From Caldicellulosiruptor kronotskyensis 2002 (GTDB lineage: Bacteria; Bacillota; Thermoanaerobacteria; Caldicellulosiruptorales; Caldicellulosiruptoraceae), in contig NC_014720.1 of NCBI RefSeq assembly GCF_000166775.1, positions 2,226,501 through 2,290,500 of the forward strand: a DNA stretch of 64,000 nucleotides, written 5' to 3'. The notes beneath the pieces were generated by a model. The model was given only the letters and a program-made list of their open reading frames with translations. It had not been told where the DNA came from and made no database searches. Within the stretch, counting starts at the first letter, position 1. Every line of letters starts with the position of its first letter. The position numbers were made by a program, and so were the translations under genes. Below are positions 8,751 through 16,282 of this stretch, piece by piece.

Positions 8751-9228
8751 GGTAGTTGTTAATTCAACTCCTTTAATTGCGCTAAATGCTGTAAATCAAT
8801 TATCAATTTTGGAGGCTCTCTACAAGAGGATAATTGTGCCATATGGAGTATATGAAGAAGTATTTTTTAAAGCCCCTACAAACAAGAAAATTGATCTTTC
8901 TCTATTCGATTATATCTTAATAGAAAGAGTAAAAAACGCATATGCAAAAGAATTGCTTCAGACTTCCTTGCATAAGGGAGAAATAGAGGTAATTCTATTA
9001 GCGCAAGAAATAAATGCAGACTTATGCATCATTGATGATTATTTAGCAAGAAAATATGCCTCTCTATTTGGCCTTAAGGTTACAGGAACTATAGGTGTTT
9101 TATTAAGAGCAAAAGAAAATCAACTAATCAAGGAAATTAAACCTATTCTTAACGATTTAATTAAAAATGGAATATATATCAGTCAAGAGCTCTATGAACA
9201 TATACTAACGCTTGCTAATGAGAATTAA
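8743..9228 (+). CDS. DUF3368 PIN-like domain protein, likely toxin
   Basis: This 161-residue protein has the DUF3368 layout: an opening strand VVVNSTPLIAL, a central HKGEIEVILLAQE and IIDDYLARKYA, and TGTIGVLLRAKE near the C-terminus. The family adopts a PIN-like nuclease fold, in which acidic residues bind metal to cleave RNA. The first acidic position, usually Asp in PIN domains, is Asn7 here; Glu and Asp in the GE and DD motifs remain. Asn at this place also occurs in some family members as I remember them, so loss of activity cannot be assumed. It overlaps the putative antitoxin by 8 bases and ends 4 bases before the convergent cation transporter gene. Confidence 0.82.
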   Translation: MLKVVVNSTPLIALNAVNQLSILEALYKRIIVPYGVYEEVFFKAPTNKKIDLSLFDYILIERVKNAYAKELLQTSLHKGEIEVILLAQEINADLCIIDDYLARKYASLFGLKVTGTIGVLLRAKENQLIKEIKPILNDLIKNGIYISQELYEHILTLANEN

Positions 9229-9232
9229 ATTT

Positions 9233-10090
9233 CTACTCTTCTTCCTCAGGTTCAATGTGGATTGTTATATACGAATTTGGCAGAGCAGATTTTATATCAT
9301 TTTCTATCTGGTTACAGAGGTTGTGAGCGTCAATTAAAGTAGTTGAATTTTCCATTCTAATGTGAACATCAATCTCGCGCCTGTCTCCACTTTTCCTGGT
9401 TCTGAGCTTGTGAAAGCTTGTAACCTGGGAGTATTTTCTTATTATATTTTCAATTATCTCAATCTCGCTTTGAGGAAGACTCTTGTCAACAAGGTCACAG
9501 AGAGCTTTTTTAGTCAAATCAACAGAAGCTTTTATTATCATCAGGGCAACAATGATAGCAATTATCGGGTCTATAATGTACACATGTGTAAGTTTTATTG
9601 CAACAAGCCCTAAGAATACTCCAAATGAGGTAAACACATCTGTGAAAAGATGCCAAGCATCTGCTTCCAAAGCCACAGAATCTGTTTTTTTAGCTATTTT
9701 AAAGAGTTTTGAGGATATAAAAAGGTTTACAACGGCTGAGATTAGCATAACCAAAAGCCCTGCTTCTATTTTCTCAACTTCTCCACCCTTTACAATCTTT
9801 TTTATTGCCTCATAAATAATCATAGCTGCTGCTAAAAATATTAATATCGCTTCAAATGCACCAGAGACATTTTCAAACTTACCATGACCAAAAGGATGGT
9901 CACTGTCTGCTGGTTTTCTTGCCTGTTTGATGGAAAAATATGCAACCAAGCTTGCTAAAAGGTCAATGCCAGAGTGAATTGCCTCTGATATAACAGACAC
10001 AGAACCCATAATGCTACCTGCAATAAGTTTGAATAAAACCAAGGCTGTATTAGAAAAAACTGACAAAAGTGCTGCACCTTGCTTTTCCAT
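9233..10090 (-). CDS. Cation diffusion facilitator (CDF) metal efflux transporter
   Basis: This 285-residue inner-membrane antiporter exports divalent metal ions. It has six hydrophobic helices. The metal-site residues are in helix 2 (EAIHSGIDLLASL) and helix 5 (EADAWHLFTDVFTS). The conserved cytoplasmic loop is DHPFGHGKFE, and the C-terminal ferredoxin-like cytoplasmic domain spans about residues 205-285 (REIDVHIRMENSTTLIDAHNL region). The leader at 10148-10270 resembles a NiCo riboswitch, which would make Co2+ or Ni2+ likely substrates; sequence alone does not settle specificity. GGAG lies 14 bases before the ATG, a rather long spacing. Confidence 0.93.
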   Translation of the reverse strand: MEKQGAALLSVFSNTALVLFKLIAGSIMGSVSVISEAIHSGIDLLASLVAYFSIKQARKPADSDHPFGHGKFENVSGAFEAILIFLAAAMIIYEAIKKIVKGGEVEKIEAGLLVMLISAVVNLFISSKLFKIAKKTDSVALEADAWHLFTDVFTSFGVFLGLVAIKLTHVYIIDPIIAIIVALMIIKASVDLTKKALCDLVDKSLPQSEIEIIENIIRKYSQVTSFHKLRTRKSGDRREIDVHIRMENSTTLIDAHNLCNQIENDIKSALPNSYITIHIEPEEEE

Positions 10091-10147
10091 ATACTTTCAC
10101 AAAACTCCTTTCATTATAAGCTTCTTCACAAAAACTATTAAAACAAT

Positions 10148-10270
10148 AAAAAAATCCTGCCAAGACTCATGTTTTGTGTAAAAAACATGGGTCCCGCAGG
10201 ATTTTTTCATCCCTGCTGCCTGGTACAATTTCCAGGCCCGAAAAGAGCTTTTAAGCGCTCTTTTCTGACC
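10148..10270 (-). promoter_or_regulatory. NiCo (czcD)-like riboswitch with intrinsic terminator
   Basis: The minus-strand leader can fold as a four-way junction. An outer GGTC/GACC stem (10267-10270 with 10190-10193) encloses GAAAAGAGC/GCTCTTTTC, CCTGG/CCAGG and GCAGGGAT/ATCCTGC stems. The junctions read CGGG, GGCAGCAGG and TGCGGGACC, similar to NiCo aptamers as I remember them. The last strand AAAAAATCCTGC also pairs with GCAGGATTTTTT at 10148-10160 to form a terminator with a T tail. Metal binding would favour the aptamer and allow read-through into the CDF gene. The switch-like fold and its target are clear; the exact class is less certain. Confidence 0.6.
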
Positions 10271-10302
10271 ACTTCTTAACAGAAGGTATTAAATTTTTCA
10301 TG

Positions 10303-11172
10303 TCACTTGAGCTTTATTTTAACATCAAAGAGGTCTTTTGTAAAGACCTTTTTGGCATCTGAAAAGCTATTTATGGTTGTAAAGAGAAGCTTTTCACAAA
10401 TAATTTCAACCATGTTAATAGGCAAATCGATAAAGGGTGTCACGTTATATATACATATATCTTTTAGAGGAAGAAAATCAACACAAATCTCAGAAAGAAA
10501 AAAGGACTTTTTAAAAAATTCAAAATCTTTTATCACACCCATTTCAGGATAGCACACTATTCCTCTTTTTGACGCATAAGCTGTCTTGGCTATCTCTCTG
10601 AATATAAACACCACATCTGCAGTTTCAAACAACTTCTCTTCTTCCCAGCAGTTTATTACAATCGTTCCGAACTCTCCTAAAAGCTCATCAGCTATTTTTG
10701 TCTCTTGAAATGAATCAAAGGAAGTATAAAGAATATCTGTATTTTCCGCAAGCTCATATAAAAGTCCATTTTTTTTAGCTTTTTCAAGCCCAACTATTCC
10801 TATCTTTCTATTTTTTAAACGTTGACCGTACTTTTTTAATATTTCTCTTACAATATGATATGCAATAAAACAATTAATGTGAATATTTTGTTCATATGTC
10901 CAATCAAAGTGTATTACTCTTCCTCTTCTTTGCTGGTCAATAAAATGTTTTATTTTTTTATGTTTTTTTGAAACCTTCTCCATTTTCGGAAATATGAAAA
11001 ATTCTAATCTCATTTCTATTCCATTAATTAGCCTTATATACTCTTCGAACTTGGGTTGTGAATTTGCAACCAGAAATTTTCTCAAAAATAGAGGAAAAAA
11101 CTTTGCATATTCTGGAAGAAAAATTCTACTTTCACCTTCTAACACAAAAGTAATAGTATAAATTTTTATCAA
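10303..11172 (-). CDS. Uncharacterised protein with Rossmann-like segment
   Basis: I do not recognise a named family with confidence. The 289-residue product has no signal peptide or membrane helix. Residues about 120-150 (NRKIGIVGLEKAKKNGLLYE) resemble the glycine-rich turn of a Rossmann nucleotide-binding fold, and the context recalls shikimate/quinate dehydrogenase-like proteins. A catalytic pocket cannot be identified. The frame opens at TTG 11172, 19 bases after the preceding gene, with only a weak ribosome binding site. It is the last of three co-oriented, closely spaced genes (12655-10303), which probably act together. The NiCo-like leader follows its stop codon. Confidence 0.6.
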   Translation of the reverse strand: MIKIYTITFVLEGESRIFLPEYAKFFPLFLRKFLVANSQPKFEEYIRLINGIEMRLEFFIFPKMEKVSKKHKKIKHFIDQQRRGRVIHFDWTYEQNIHINCFIAYHIVREILKKYGQRLKNRKIGIVGLEKAKKNGLLYELAENTDILYTSFDSFQETKIADELLGEFGTIVINCWEEEKLFETADVVFIFREIAKTAYASKRGIVCYPEMGVIKDFEFFKKSFFLSEICVDFLPLKDICIYNVTPFIDLPINMVEIICEKLLFTTINSFSDAKKVFTKDLFDVKIKLK

Positions 11173-11191
11173 CCCAAGAAAATATCTTCTA

Positions 11192-12103
11192 CTAATAGAA
11201 TATTTCTATCCTGGGCTTAAAATCAATCTCTTTTATGAGCTTTTCTATCTCTTCCTGACTCATGTCTTCCAATCTCTTACCCGTCAGAGCGACTAAAATA
11301 GCCTCAACAACATTTGTCCCAAAAGATCTTCCGTCAAACTCAGGTGTTGTAGTAACAAGCATCTTTAGCTTTCTTTTCTTAAGCTCTTGAACATCCTCTT
11401 TCGTAATGGTATTTGTGATGATTATCTTTCCTTCTAAACTATCTGGCATGTACTTTTGAATGTATTTATAATCTCCCGCGATGATGTCTGCTACTTTAAA
11501 ATATTTCCAATACTTTTTGAGCTTTTTGGGATTTTCTTCTTTTTTCTCATCATTGGGATACAACATGCTAAATGGTAATTTTATTATCAATGGGACAAGC
11601 AAAGCTGCAAGATAGTAAAACGTCTTAAGACTTTTTATCATAAGCGGAATCCCTAAGGCAAATAGGGCATCGCCAAGCAAAAGTTTGCACCCTGCCTCAT
11701 ATAGTCCCTCTGCAAGCTTGTATCTATCAAGCGCACACACAACAAGCGCAGTTTTATCCTTGAAACCTATTATGTTGTTGTCTTGAAGATATTTTATAAC
11801 CCATTTTTCAAATGTATTTTTAACTCCTGTACCGTCAACAAGAGGAGTTTTTTGAGCAGCATTTTTTATTGGAATAGCCTCTCTTATGACATAATTTTTT
11901 CCTCCACCATATAGTACAATGTCAATTCCTCCCATACCAAAGGCGTCTACTTTTCCATCCAAAGACTTTATAATTTCTATTGCCTTTTTTATATCTCCAT
12001 CTGTCCCAATTCTTTCAATCTCAAAGTCAATACCCATTATTTTAGTCTTTGTTTTGTGATTCCTCTTGCTTGAACCAATGCTGACACTCACTATCCTTTT
12101 CAT
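11192..12103 (-). CDS. Conserved protein labelled 'quinate 5-dehydrogenase'-like; function unclear
   Basis: This is a 303-residue soluble protein. Related Firmicute proteins carry the label quinate 5-dehydrogenase as I recall, but I see no typical shikimate dehydrogenase catalytic Lys/Asp motif. Visible landmarks are AFGMGGIDIVLYGGG near residue 55, TPLVDGTGVKNTFEK near 90, and a C-terminal LVTTTPEFDGRSFGTNVVEA segment. The pattern suggests a two-domain alpha/beta enzyme or ligand-binding protein. AAAGGAG precedes the ATG. It follows an HTH gene by 27 bases and precedes the Rossmann-like gene by 19, so the three form one unit. Treat the enzyme name as provisional. Confidence 0.6.
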   Translation of the reverse strand: MKRIVSVSIGSSKRNHKTKTKIMGIDFEIERIGTDGDIKKAIEIIKSLDGKVDAFGMGGIDIVLYGGGKNYVIREAIPIKNAAQKTPLVDGTGVKNTFEKWVIKYLQDNNIIGFKDKTALVVCALDRYKLAEGLYEAGCKLLLGDALFALGIPLMIKSLKTFYYLAALLVPLIIKLPFSMLYPNDEKKEENPKKLKKYWKYFKVADIIAGDYKYIQKYMPDSLEGKIIITNTITKEDVQELKKRKLKMLVTTTPEFDGRSFGTNVVEAILVALTGKRLEDMSQEEIEKLIKEIDFKPRIEIFY

Positions 12104-12130
12104 GCAAAAAACATCTCCTTTTCCTTCTTG

Positions 12131-12655
12131 CTACTTCACAATAGAATCTAAGATTTTTTTCAGCTCTTCAACATCAACTTCAACATCATGTTTGAGCGGG
12201 GATTTTCCCAGAGGTATTGTAATGACCTCACAATCAAGAAAAGCTTTGAACCAGTTTAGTCTAAAGTCCGAACCCATGGCAATTACAATGTCAAACATTT
12301 TAAAATTATTTATATATTCACCCATGATGTTCAAAAGCTGAGCAGCAGAAAGGGAGTTTATAAAACTATTTCTCTCCTCTTCTGTCATTAAAAGATAGTA
12401 GTTTATTCCGTAACTCTTCAATACCTGCTCTACCTCATGCTTGTTTTTTACAGGAAATCCGATTGCAGCAATATTTTTGCCCTTGCGTACTTCTCCAAGT
12501 CCTTCAAGCTTTGAGATAAAAGACCTATCTATTTTCAGCTTTTCGGCAACCTCAATCTGCGAAAATCCTTTTTGACGAAGGTCCAATATCTTCTTGACTT
12601 CATCCACTATTTTTTGAAGACTTATGACCTTATCACCAACCCTGTAAAAATCCAT
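12131..12655 (-). CDS. HTH-domain protein, putative regulator of the downstream two genes
   Basis: This 174-residue protein contains a helix-turn-helix at residues about 28-52 (GFSQIEVAEKLKIDRSFISK), typical of XRE-like DNA-binding domains. A C-terminal alpha/beta part of unknown family follows (KNIAAIGFPVKNKHEVEQVL onward). The second domain may sense a ligand. A GTGGG-type ribosome binding site precedes the ATG. It opens the three-gene unit with the quinate-dehydrogenase-like and Rossmann-like genes, so local control of these is likely but inferred. The 98 bases upstream are AT-rich and show no clear terminator for the phosphoribosyltransferase gene. Confidence 0.7.
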   Translation of the reverse strand: MDFYRVGDKVISLQKIVDEVKKILDLRQKGFSQIEVAEKLKIDRSFISKLEGLGEVRKGKNIAAIGFPVKNKHEVEQVLKSYGINYYLLMTEEERNSFINSLSAAQLLNIMGEYINNFKMFDIVIAMGSDFRLNWFKAFLDCEVITIPLGKSPLKHDVEVDVEELKKILDSIVK

Positions 12656-12754
12656 TTCTTCATCCCACTCAATTTTAGTATTTGTTTTATTTTATATTAT
12701 CACAAAAGCCTCTTTATGTTAACATTTTTGTGCACACAGTTTTCAAAAAAAATT

Positions 12755-13381
12755 TTAGCTTAGTAGTTTTTTAATATCCTCTTCAGAAACCTGTGAAAAG
12801 TCAACATAAAACTGTCCAACTGCCCAAAATGGCTCACTACTTACAATATAAAAGATACCATCACATTCCTTTTCCAGCTCTTTTAAAGTCGAAGGTGCAA
12901 TCACCGGTGTTGCAATGTATATTTTTTTAGGATTTAGTTTCAAAAGAAACCTTATGCATGCTTTTGTTGTTGCACCTGTTGCAATTCCATCATCCACTAT
13001 TATTGCCACTTTGTTTTCCAAGCTTTTATACTTGATAGACCCCCTGTACTCAATAAGCTGGTCCTTCAAGCTTTCTAAGACTCTTTTCTTTTGGTGTTCT
13101 ATATATTCGTCTCTCATAGAGAAATATTCTACATATTCATTATTTAAAACCATATCCCCATCTATATCCACAGCGGCAATAGCAAACTCTCTGTTAAAAG
13201 GTGCACCTATCTTTTTTGCCAACACAATATCCAAAGGGATTTTGAGCCTATCTGCAATTACTTTTGCGACAACCACCCCACCTCTTGGAACTGCAAAAAG
13301 TATAACATCTTGTCTTCCTTTAAATGCTTCTAATTTCTCAGCTAACTTTTCTCCAGCATCAACCCTGTCTCTAAAAAGCAT
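12755..13381 (-). CDS. Phosphoribosyltransferase-domain protein
   Basis: This protein of about 208 residues has the type I phosphoribosyltransferase fold. The PRPP-binding signature is VAIIVDDGIATGATTK at residues about 120-135, and an N-terminal segment reads VILFAVPRGGVVVAKVIA. It belongs to the broad COG1926-type group, whose substrates are mostly unknown. A nucleobase is possible, but so is a non-base acceptor. Two starts are possible: TTG 13387 (6 bases from GGAG) and ATG 13381 (12 bases). I used the ATG because related proteins begin with a similar FRDRVDAGEKLAE segment. It follows the terminator of the chemosensory operon by about 50 bases, so it may have its own promoter or rely on read-through. 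Confidence 0.88.
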   Translation of the reverse strand: MLFRDRVDAGEKLAEKLEAFKGRQDVILFAVPRGGVVVAKVIADRLKIPLDIVLAKKIGAPFNREFAIAAVDIDGDMVLNNEYVEYFSMRDEYIEHQKKRVLESLKDQLIEYRGSIKYKSLENKVAIIVDDGIATGATTKACIRFLLKLNPKKIYIATPVIAPSTLKELEKECDGIFYIVSSEPFWAVGQFYVDFSQVSEEDIKKLLS

Positions 13382-13422
13382 TATCAAAACTCTCTCCTTT
13401 ATTAAAGAACTTTCTCTTTGAC

Positions 13423-13770
13423 CTAAAAAACAAAAAAGGCACCTAAATTTATTTTACCACATTGGTGCCTTCTAAAAATGAGTTTCACTTTGAAATTTAT
13501 ACTCTCTAATTTTCTACAAACCCATTCCATCTCTTCTCTTTCTCTGTCATCAATTAAAACATCTAACCACTTTTTGCCCTCTATTTGGTCAGGAAAATAC
13601 CCTAATAATTTCTCGCCATTTTCTTTGTATTCCAAGATTACTCCTTCTTCGTCCCAAACCACTACAACATATTCATTCATGTTACCGAAATAATCTTTAA
13701 GATTCTCAACAAAAAATTTAACTTTATTGTTTTCTATTAACTCTTTACCCCTTTTCTTTTCAACGTTCAT
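13423..13770 (-). CDS. Small PAS-domain protein, last gene of the chemosensory operon
   Basis: This 115-residue protein consists of a PAS-like domain: EYVVVVWDEEGVILEYKENGEKLLGYFPDQIEGKK-type core, of which residues about 33-70 carry the recognisable strand and helix pattern. It has no output domain, so it could be a stand-alone sensor or adaptor. Its last 16 codons run through the operon terminator hairpin, and the stop codon lies in the T tract. The C-terminal sequence (QCGKINLGAFFVF) is therefore dictated partly by the hairpin, which suggests a truncated gene or an eroded C-terminus. GGGGGT precedes the ATG. Confidence 0.65.
   Translation of the reverse strand: MNVEKKRGKELIENNKVKFFVENLKDYFGNMNEYVVVVWDEEGVILEYKENGEKLLGYFPDQIEGKKWLDVLIDDREREEMEWVCRKLESINFKVKLIFRRHQCGKINLGAFFVF
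13430..13473 (-). terminator. Intrinsic terminator of the chemosensory operon
   Basis: On the minus strand AAGGCACC and GGTGCCTT form a stem around a loop of about 20 bases, followed by TTTTTGTTTTTT. It overlaps the 3' end of the PAS gene. Confidence 0.8.
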
Positions 13771-13796
13771 CCAAATACCCCCGCTGCAAAATTAAC

Positions 13797-14240
13797 TTAC
13801 TGTCTTTTTAATCTATTAATGTAGTTTTTTACATTTGCAAATACACTTTTCTTTGAATTCTTTTTCTCAAATTCTTTTATAACATTATCAAATCTTTTGG
13901 ACCACTTTTCAATCTCTAAATCTTTCACAATAAAATCTTTTGCCCCTTTTAAAAGAGCTCTTCTTACTACATCCTCCTCACCTTTTGAACTTATGATGAT
14001 TACTGTTGCACTTTTATCAAATTTCAAAATCTCTTCCATTGCACTTATACCATCAAGTTTTGGCATCTCAATGTCCATTGTAACCACATCAGGCTTAAAT
14101 CTTTTGTAAAGCTTTACAGCCTCAACACCATCCTTTGCCTCTGCAATTATTTTACCATTGAGCTTTTCTTCTATGAACCTTCTTATCACCTTTCTCCACA
14201 TTGGAGAATCATCGACAATAAGAAAGGTCACCTTTTTCAT
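13797..14240 (-). CDS. CheY-like response regulator with C-terminal extension
   Basis: This 147-residue receiver domain has the expected acidic pair (Asp10, Asp11 in LIVDDSP), phospho-acceptor Asp56 in VVTMDIEMP, Ser in IIISSKGE and Lys in GAKDFIVKD. A basic tail of about 25 residues follows the receiver (KKNSKKSVFANVKNYINRLK), longer than in CheY. It is the second stand-alone receiver of the operon. It could carry output to a motor or pilus protein, or act as a phosphate sink for CheA. It lies 34 bases after the MCP-like gene, and AGAGGT precedes the ATG. Confidence 0.92.
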   Translation of the reverse strand: MKKVTFLIVDDSPMWRKVIRRFIEEKLNGKIIAEAKDGVEAVKLYKRFKPDVVTMDIEMPKLDGISAMEEILKFDKSATVIIISSKGEEDVVRRALLKGAKDFIVKDLEIEKWSKRFDNVIKEFEKKNSKKSVFANVKNYINRLKRQ

Positions 14241-14274
14241 TACTTAACCTCTCTCATCACAAGTTTTATTTCAT

Positions 14275-15264
14275 CTATATGTGTGCAATGCTTTTTTCCA
14301 GAATCTGAACACCTTCATTGTAGATATTCTCTAACACCCCAACAATTTCTTGAATACCTGCAAAGTGTTGTTTTACCTGGTCTGATAACTGATTTTGATA
14401 ATGTAGCACAGAGCTAATTAGTCTGTGAACAGATTCAAATTCATCGGTTATTTCATTAGTTCTATTTTTCAGCTCTTCCAATTTACTTACAAAAGTATTA
14501 ATACGGATACTGTTTGTATTAATATCCTCAACAATATTTGAAATGGTCTTGTTAACTTCTTTCAAACTCTGTTTGCCACTGTCTGCAAGTTTTCTCATCT
14601 CGGATGCCAACAAACTAAACGCCATAGAATCTTTCACTTTATTAGCTTCAATCTGCGCATTTAATGAAATGAAAGAAATCTCCTTTACAATATCGCTAAT
14701 AATCTGCGTTACTTTGCTCATATTTTCAATATGCACCGAAAGATTAACAACATTTTCTAATAACTCTTGCATTTGACCCAAAAGGATATTTATATCCTCT
14801 ACAGACTTTGAAACCTGAACTCGACCATTTCTTATATCATCTTCAACTTTATTTGACCGTTGAGTCATGTCTTCTAAATTCTTTACCAGGACCTCATTTA
14901 TCTCATCCACTACTACCTTAAATGCTTCCGCAAGCTCCTTAACTGAGTCAAATATAGTATGCAACTGTTCTTTAAACTCACTGTTGTGACTATCTAACAT
15001 TCTTCTACTTTCCTCTATTTCTTTTTGTAGGTACTGGTTTTCAGATTTAAGCTTAGATATCTCATTCTTAAACTGTTTTTCTATCAAGTCAAGCTTACTT
15101 TTATATACATTAACAAATTCCTTAGGTATTCCCTTTTTTACTTTCCCCGAACTCACAAATTCAATAATTTTTTTTATTTCATTGGACTTTTTCACAAGTA
15201 ACAATTTTTCAGCAATTATTATCATTAGCATTATTGCAAAGAGAAGATATGTATACAATTCCAT
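14275..15264 (-). CDS. Membrane-anchored, degenerate MCP-like protein
   Basis: This 329-residue protein has a single N-terminal membrane helix (YLLFAIMLMIIIAEKLLLV) and then a long coiled coil. Near residues 185-225 a weak version of the chemoreceptor tip appears (ISFISLNAQIEANKVKDS, then LLASEMRKLADSG), lacking the usual GRGFAVVA core. There is no periplasmic sensor domain. It may tether the chemosensory array to the membrane or act as a receptor with an altered kinase-contact site. Its ATG directly follows the stop codon of the Hpt-CheW gene (TAAATG), so translation is coupled. The receptor family assignment is good; signalling ability is uncertain. Confidence 0.8.
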   Translation of the reverse strand: MELYTYLLFAIMLMIIIAEKLLLVKKSNEIKKIIEFVSSGKVKKGIPKEFVNVYKSKLDLIEKQFKNEISKLKSENQYLQKEIEESRRMLDSHNSEFKEQLHTIFDSVKELAEAFKVVVDEINEVLVKNLEDMTQRSNKVEDDIRNGRVQVSKSVEDINILLGQMQELLENVVNLSVHIENMSKVTQIISDIVKEISFISLNAQIEANKVKDSMAFSLLASEMRKLADSGKQSLKEVNKTISNIVEDINTNSIRINTFVSKLEELKNRTNEITDEFESVHRLISSVLHYQNQLSDQVKQHFAGIQEIVGVLENIYNEGVQILEKSIAHI

Positions 15265-16266
15265 TTAAATCAACTCCATACTATTTTTTGACCTTTCTAT
15301 CAATTTCCTAATATCTATTATTTGTATAAACTCACCATTTCTTTCTACTATTCCTTTCAAAATCTCTCCTGATGAAATTGAAGAAACATTTAATTCTTTT
15401 TTTATCTCCTCAGGAAGCACACTCACAACTTCTCTTACATTATCAACGTACAGCCCAAATGTCAATTCATCATTGCCAATTATTAGAACTTTGTGATTAT
15501 TACTTTCACTCTTTTCAACTCCCAGTAGTTTCCCAAAATCAACTATTGTTACAACATCTCCTCTCAGATTCATAAGCCCCATTACATGTTCAGGTGCAAA
15601 CGGTATTGTGGTTACATCTGTTGGCCTCACTATCTCCCTGACAAACTCTACTTCAATTCCATAAGTAACATCTCCATATTCAAATGAAACAATCATTTGG
15701 TAAGAATCTTCATCAATACGTTGGTCATCATCATTTATTCTGAAGTTTGTAAATCCATCATTTTTATCATCTTCTTGATTTCTTGCAAATTCAGGTTCGT
15801 TCGATGTTTGAAAATCATCATTATTTTTTATTCTTCCTTGAATAGCTGTATCTGATGAATGTTTTGAACTGTCTATTCTCTTCAATTGTGCTATGTATGA
15901 GGTATAATCAATACAGCTTTGTTCATTATTCTCCAAATTATCTGCCAACTTTCGAATTATATCTATTCCCTCAAAAATAGCATTTATAACATCACTGGAA
16001 GGATATATCTCATAGTTTCTCATCTTGTCCAATAAGCTCTCCATTTCATGAGAAACGTTGATTATATCCTGCAGACCTAAAAAGTTTGCGCCTCCTTTTA
16101 TTGAATGAATTTCACGGAATATAAAATTTAGTGTTTCATAGTTAGCTGGATCTTTCTCAAGTTGCAGGAGAGCATCTTGAGCATTCTCAAGATGCTCGTA
16201 TGTTTCAACAATAAAATCTTTTTTAAGCTCTTCAAGTTCTGCTGCACTGAACAATTGGTCAGTCAT
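15265..16266 (-). CDS. Hpt-CheW fusion protein
   Basis: This 333-residue protein joins two chemotaxis modules. Residues 1-115 are an Hpt domain with the phospho-accepting His54 in FIFREIHSIKGGANFLGL, the same signature as the P1 domain of CheA. A polar, low-complexity linker follows (about 116-185). Residues about 188-330 are a CheW domain (GIEVEFVREIVRPTDVTTIP, GLMNLRGDVVTIVDF). There is no kinase domain. The operon's CheA lacks P1, so this protein most likely supplies the phosphotransfer histidine in trans while its CheW part docks it onto the kinase array. That role is inferred from domain content. A GAGGTGGG site precedes the ATG, and cheY lies 16 bases upstream. Confidence 0.92.
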   Translation of the reverse strand: MTDQLFSAAELEELKKDFIVETYEHLENAQDALLQLEKDPANYETLNFIFREIHSIKGGANFLGLQDIINVSHEMESLLDKMRNYEIYPSSDVINAIFEGIDIIRKLADNLENNEQSCIDYTSYIAQLKRIDSSKHSSDTAIQGRIKNNDDFQTSNEPEFARNQEDDKNDGFTNFRINDDDQRIDEDSYQMIVSFEYGDVTYGIEVEFVREIVRPTDVTTIPFAPEHVMGLMNLRGDVVTIVDFGKLLGVEKSESNNHKVLIIGNDELTFGLYVDNVREVVSVLPEEIKKELNVSSISSGEILKGIVERNGEFIQIIDIRKLIERSKNSMELI

Positions 16267-16282
16267 TACAATCCCACCTCTG

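Noticed and set aside
10148-10270. T-box or SRP RNA as an explanation of the leader before the CDF gene
   Set aside because: There is no T-box bulge sequence or specifier loop, no aminoacyl-tRNA gene downstream, and no SRP tetraloop motif. The metal-sensing fold fits the downstream gene better.
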